From DAOTVD01 sp034437075 (lineage in GTDB: Bacteria; Chloroflexota; Anaerolineae; Aggregatilineales; J027): 7,547 bases of DNA. Numbering within the stretch: position 1 is the stretch's first letter; the number at the start of each line of letters is the position of its first letter. This document shows positions 5,019 to 7,547 of this stretch, in pieces. The stretch is taken from assembly GCA_034437075.1 (NCBI GenBank), contig DAOTVD010000250.1, positions 1 to 7,547 of the forward strand, in the 5' to 3' direction. The notes under the pieces are model-generated. The model did no database searches, was not told the origin of the DNA, and was given only the letters and a program-made list of their open reading frames with translations. The translations under genes and the position numbers were made by a program.

Positions 5019-6614
5019 CTAACCCTGGTTGGCGGGCGGCGACGGCGTGGGGGTAAAGCCCGCCGGGGGATTGGGGGCGGTCGGTTGCGTGACGGGCGCG
5101 CTCGCCCCACCTTGCCCGGCATCCGGATTCGGCGTGGCCGTCACCACGATGACATCCCCAGTGCCCGTTGTACCATTGGGTTGCGTGGTGGGCGGGCCAG
5201 GGATGGTGATTTCTTGCCCTTCGGTGATGACATTCATGTTCGTGATCTGCGGATTGGCCGCCAAAATGGCCGACATCGACACCCCGTAGCGCAGCGACAA
5301 TTGGTAGATACGGTCGCCCGCTTGCACGGTGTAGCGGAATGGCCCCTGGCTATTGTCGGTGGCTTCGGCGGTGGGTTGCGCGCCGCCCTGCCCCGCATTC
5401 GGGACGCCAGTCGTCCCAGCCGTCGCGGCGGCGGTGGCCGTAGCAGAGGCAGCATCGCGCCCACAGCCGGGGATGATGAGCGGATAGCCCGCTTCGATTA
5501 AATCCGGGTTGGTGATGTTGTTGGCCACCGCAATTTCATTGATGGTCAGGTTATATGTCCGCGCGATTTGGCTGAGCGTGTCGCCAATGGCCACCAGATA
5601 TTCGCAATCGGTGGTCGGCGCGCTGGTGACGACCACAAGCGTCGTTTGCGGCTGGGTTTGCGCGGGCTGGTCGGGGTCGGTTTGTTGCTGGGTGGTGCCG
5701 TCAGCGGGTGGTTGCTGGCCGCCTTGTTGCGCCTCAGGTGATGCGTTGGGGTCGCCCCCGGCGGCGATGGTTGCATTCGCGGCGGCGGTGGCCGTCGCAG
5801 CACCGATAACCGCCGTGGCGGTCATCTGATTGGGGGAGAGTTGGCCGCCTTGCCCGGCAGGTGGTGCGGCGATGGTGGGCGTGGTCTCTTGGGCCACGTC
5901 AGCGCTACCGGTCTCGGGGACTTCAGCGCCGCCCTGGCCAATATCTAGGCCGCCCTGGTTGCTGGTATTGCGTAGATCGCCCGGCACACTCTGCAAAGGA
6001 ACCGTGGTGCGCGTCGGGGTGGGCAAATTCGGTGTGGGTGTATTCGTGTTGACGGGCGTGGGCGAGGCCGTGGCGGTAGCGGTGGCGGTCGGGCTGGGCG
6101 TATCGGTGGGGGTAGCCGTCGCGGTGGCCGTGGCGGTGGCGGTGTTGGTCGGTGTGGCGGTCGCGCTAGGCGTTGCGCTCACCAGAACGACGACTTGCGT
6201 CGGCGGCCCGGCGGGCGCGCGTTCGCCCAGGGGCAAAGCCTCGCCGCGCGGCGCGTTGGCAAATCCGCTGGGCGGTCGGGCGCCGCCCTGCTGGGCCACA
6301 GGCGTGTTGGTTGCAGTCACATCACTGGTGGGCGTAAAAGTCACCGCGCCGACGTCGGGGGTCGGGGTTTGGGTGATGGTCGGCGTATGGGTGGCGGTAG
6401 CGGTCATCGTTTCGGTGGGGGTGGCGCTGGGTTGTGCTTCTTCGGTGGCAGCAACTTCAACGGTCGGCGTGCCGGTCACCCCTTGAGCAACGTCAATTCC
6501 ACCGTCGGGGTTCAGGGCTTGGGCTGTGGGCGTATCGCTGCCCACACTACGAAAGCAAGCGCTCAGGCTGAGTGCTGCGATTATTCCCAAGATAAAAATA
6601 GTCAGTTTGCGCAT
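5019..6614 (-). CDS. Secreted lipoprotein with two LysM domains and long Thr/Pro/Ala linkers
   Basis: From the ATG at 6612-6614 the protein has 531 residues. Residues 1-20 are a lipoprotein signal, 'MRKLTIFILGIIAALSLSAC', with lipobox LSAC and the lipidated cysteine at C20. This decides the start; the frame is open up to an ATG at 6671, but that would put 19 charged residues ahead of the signal. Residues 21-330 are low-complexity Thr/Ala/Pro/Gln linker. LysM 1 is about 337-384, bounded by C337 and C384, the only other cysteines, which may form a disulfide. LysM 2 is about 426-472. LysM modules bind N-acetylglucosamine polymers such as peptidoglycan, so a wall-attached surface or periplasmic protein is likely. 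No catalytic domain is present. Seven Gln-Gly-Gly motifs are scattered through the linkers. It is a single-gene unit: divergent from the gene at 6819 and closed by the hairpin at 4969-4992. Confidence 0.9.
   Translation of the reverse strand: MRKLTIFILGIIAALSLSACFRSVGSDTPTAQALNPDGGIDVAQGVTGTPTVEVAATEEAQPSATPTETMTATATHTPTITQTPTPDVGAVTFTPTSDVTATNTPVAQQGGARPPSGFANAPRGEALPLGERAPAGPPTQVVVLVSATPSATATPTNTATATATATATPTDTPSPTATATATASPTPVNTNTPTPNLPTPTRTTVPLQSVPGDLRNTSNQGGLDIGQGGAEVPETGSADVAQETTPTIAAPPAGQGGQLSPNQMTATAVIGAATATAAANATIAAGGDPNASPEAQQGGQQPPADGTTQQQTDPDQPAQTQPQTTLVVVTSAPTTDCEYLVAIGDTLSQIARTYNLTINEIAVANNITNPDLIEAGYPLIIPGCGRDAASATATAAATAGTTGVPNAGQGGAQPTAEATDNSQGPFRYTVQAGDRIYQLSLRYGVSMSAILAANPQITNMNVITEGQEITIPGPPTTQPNGTTGTGDVIVVTATPNPDAGQGGASAPVTQPTAPNPPAGFTPTPSPPANQG
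6055..6180. repeat. Low-complexity simple repeat encoding the Thr/Ala/Pro linker
   Basis: The plus strand is a run of GGCGGT, GGCCGT, GGCGTG and GGGGGT variants, coding on the minus strand for 'TATATATATPTDTP'-type sequence (about residues 150-190 of the lipoprotein). The units are degenerate rather than identical, but the region is a likely place for length change by recombination or slippage between strains. Confidence 0.7.
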
Positions 6615-6693
6615 CGCGATTCTCTCTCGTGATCTTGATTGCAGTTTACCACTTGTCCTATAGTGCGGCAAGCAATGCGTAGTCTCGCGCCAG

Positions 6694-6718
6694 TTTCATC
6701 CAATGAAAGTTTGATGAA
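6694..6718. promoter_or_regulatory. Overlapping inverted repeats in the divergent intergenic region; possible operator
   Basis: TTTCAT-CCA-ATGAAA (6694-6708) is a perfect inverted repeat. TTCATC (6695-6700) also pairs with GATGAA (6713-6718), so the left arm can choose between two partners. The site lies between the divergent starts at 6614 and 6819, upstream of the rightward promoter, where a regulator serving both genes would sit. No regulator gene is in the window. Confidence 0.35.
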
Positions 6719-6747
6719 GAATGGGCGCACAATCGGGGCTGATCGTA

Positions 6748-6777
6748 TTCACACAAGGCCCCATCGAGCGTTATACT
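6748..6777 (+). promoter_or_regulatory. Sigma70-like promoter for the rightward membrane protein gene
   Basis: TTCACA (6748-6753; 5 of 6 to TTGACA) and TATACT (6772-6777; 5 of 6 to TATAAT) are separated by 18 bases. Transcription would begin near 6784, leaving a leader of about 35 bases before the ATG at 6819. It is the best promoter match in the window and is correctly placed. Confidence 0.5.
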
Positions 6778-6818
6778 GAGCAGCGAATGAATTGACCGTT
6801 GTAACGAGACAGAACGCG

Positions 6819-7547
6819 ATGTTGGGGTTTATCAACCACCGCACGACCGCGCTCGCGGTACTCTGGGGCGCGCTAGCGTTGGTTTGCTTCGGGCTCAGCG
6901 CGTGGCGCTTCCAATCGTGGGAGGCCGACCCGCCCGATTGGAGCCGCCGTCAGGCCATCGCCACGCCAGAATACACGCCCGAAGCATTAGGCGTGCATCG
7001 CAATATCTTTCTCTTTCGCGAATTGCGCCGCCATGTGCCCGTGGCGCAAGGCACCGGGTTATTTTTGATGGGCACGGGCTTTGCAGTGCTCAGCTTCAGC
7101 CTACGACCGTTGCGCGCGCCCGTCGTCATCCACGCGGGGCGCATTCAACCCGCCTGGAGCGATACACCGCTTGTGCTGGTGGGGGTGCTCATGCTAGCGA
7201 GCGTGGCCGAGGCCAACGCACAACTCATCCCGCTGGCCGCTTTGCAAGGCATGAGCCATCATATCCAGGCGTTCTTGTTCGTGTTGGGCGCGGTGGCTGT
7301 GGCGGCGGGCTTGGGCGGCATCGTCAGCGCGCCACCGCCCTATCTGACCAGCGTGCGCATTGGGCGCGAAACCCGCCTGGTGTTGCTGCTGACGGCGCTG
7401 GCGCTCTTTTTGCGCGTTTGGGAACTGCAAAACGGGGTGCGCGTGCTGGTGGACGAAGTGCCCTTTTTGTCAGACTCGCGCCTTTTCAGTTTACAGCCCG
7501 ATGTGGCCTTGCTGGCACCGTTGAATGATGTATTCCCGTTTACCAAG
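6819..7547 (+). CDS. Polytopic membrane protein, N-terminal part; putative GT39/GT-C glycosyltransferase
   Basis: An ATG at 6819 opens a frame that stays open for 243 codons to the right edge, so only the N-terminal part is seen. Hydrophobic segments lie at about residues 9-28, 78-96, 116-142, 148-170 and 185-200. The last is followed by 'LRVWELQNGVRVLVDEVPF', close to the first helix and acidic loop (here D212-E213) of GT39/PMT-type GT-C transferases, which use lipid-phosphate sugars on the outer membrane face and often begin 'FLRLW.L......DE'. If so, some 180 residues with about four helices precede the usual start of the family. Residues 29-77 form a polar loop. Only a weak purine-rich site (GAGA) precedes the ATG. 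The frame is in phase with good codon use and was judged real from its membrane pattern. Another polytopic protein is possible. Confidence 0.7.
   Translation, partial: MLGFINHRTTALAVLWGALALVCFGLSAWRFQSWEADPPDWSRRQAIATPEYTPEALGVHRNIFLFRELRRHVPVAQGTGLFLMGTGFAVLSFSLRPLRAPVVIHAGRIQPAWSDTPLVLVGVLMLASVAEANAQLIPLAALQGMSHHIQAFLFVLGAVAVAAGLGGIVSAPPPYLTSVRIGRETRLVLLLTALALFLRVWELQNGVRVLVDEVPFLSDSRLFSLQPDVALLAPLNDVFPFTK

Noticed and set aside
4842..5501. Plus-strand open frame of 219 codons, Arg/Gly rich
   Set aside because: It runs across the Nudix start, the terminator and the LysM coding region in antisense, with composition typical of a GC-rich shadow frame.
5830..6486. Plus-strand open frame of 218 codons rich in Val/Gly
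   Set aside because: It is the antisense of the Thr/Ala/Pro linker of the lipoprotein; the repeated GGCGGT-type units keep several frames open.
6884..7528. Plus-strand 214-codon Arg/Ala-rich frame at the right end
   Set aside because: The overlapping frame from 6819 has regular membrane helices and a GT-C-like motif; this one is Arg-rich and featureless.

Overview
The window is about 60 % G+C and looks like a stretch of bacterial chromosome, most plausibly from a Chloroflexota (Anaerolineae-like) genome. That assignment is an inference. It rests on the long Thr/Ala/Pro 'TATATPT' linkers of the LysM lipoprotein, the repeated hydrophobic 'VVV..ATP' strands that introduce them, the style of the SulP and sulfite-oxidase-like proteins, and the GC-rich palindromic repeat. 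No rRNA, tRNA, CRISPR array, integrase or transposase was seen.

Layout, left to right. Positions 1-60 may hold the promoter and first codons of a leftward gene that leaves the window. Positions 89-188 hold a compact palindromic element built from two hairpins with GAATTC centres and inverted outer ends. Next (259-555, minus) is a wrecked SLC13-type anion permease, in which the N-terminal region is joined directly to what looks like the family's C-terminal helix. It abuts an intact SulP anion transporter with a STAS domain (552-2228, minus). A 200-bp gap with two hairpins follows. Then come three minus-strand genes: a Nudix ADP-ribose pyrophosphatase-like hydrolase (4394-4930), a PLP-dependent alpha-oxoamine synthase with a serine-palmitoyltransferase-like active site (3101-4300), and a cytoplasmic sulfite-oxidase-fold molybdoenzyme (2430-3080). 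The last two are 20 bases apart and almost certainly co-transcribed. Upstream, a strong rho-independent terminator (4969-4992) closes a single-gene unit for a two-LysM lipoprotein (5019-6614). A 204-bp divergent intergenic region with a good sigma70-like promoter then leads into a plus-strand polytopic membrane protein (6819 to the edge) that resembles the start of a GT39/GT-C glycosyltransferase.

Functionally, the lipoprotein and the putative membrane glycosyltransferase point to the cell envelope. The SulP transporter, the lost SLC13 partner and the sulfite-oxidase-like enzyme could all concern sulfur oxyanions, and the adjacent SPT-like enzyme raises a speculative link to sphingoid or sulfonolipid heads. 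The strongest unusual signals are the decayed SulP-SLC13 pair (a single G-to-A change may have killed the second start codon while preserving the first stop), a ten-base homopolymer just before the SulP STAS domain, and the palindromic element beside the decayed gene. I did not find convincing evidence of a wholly new multi-gene system.
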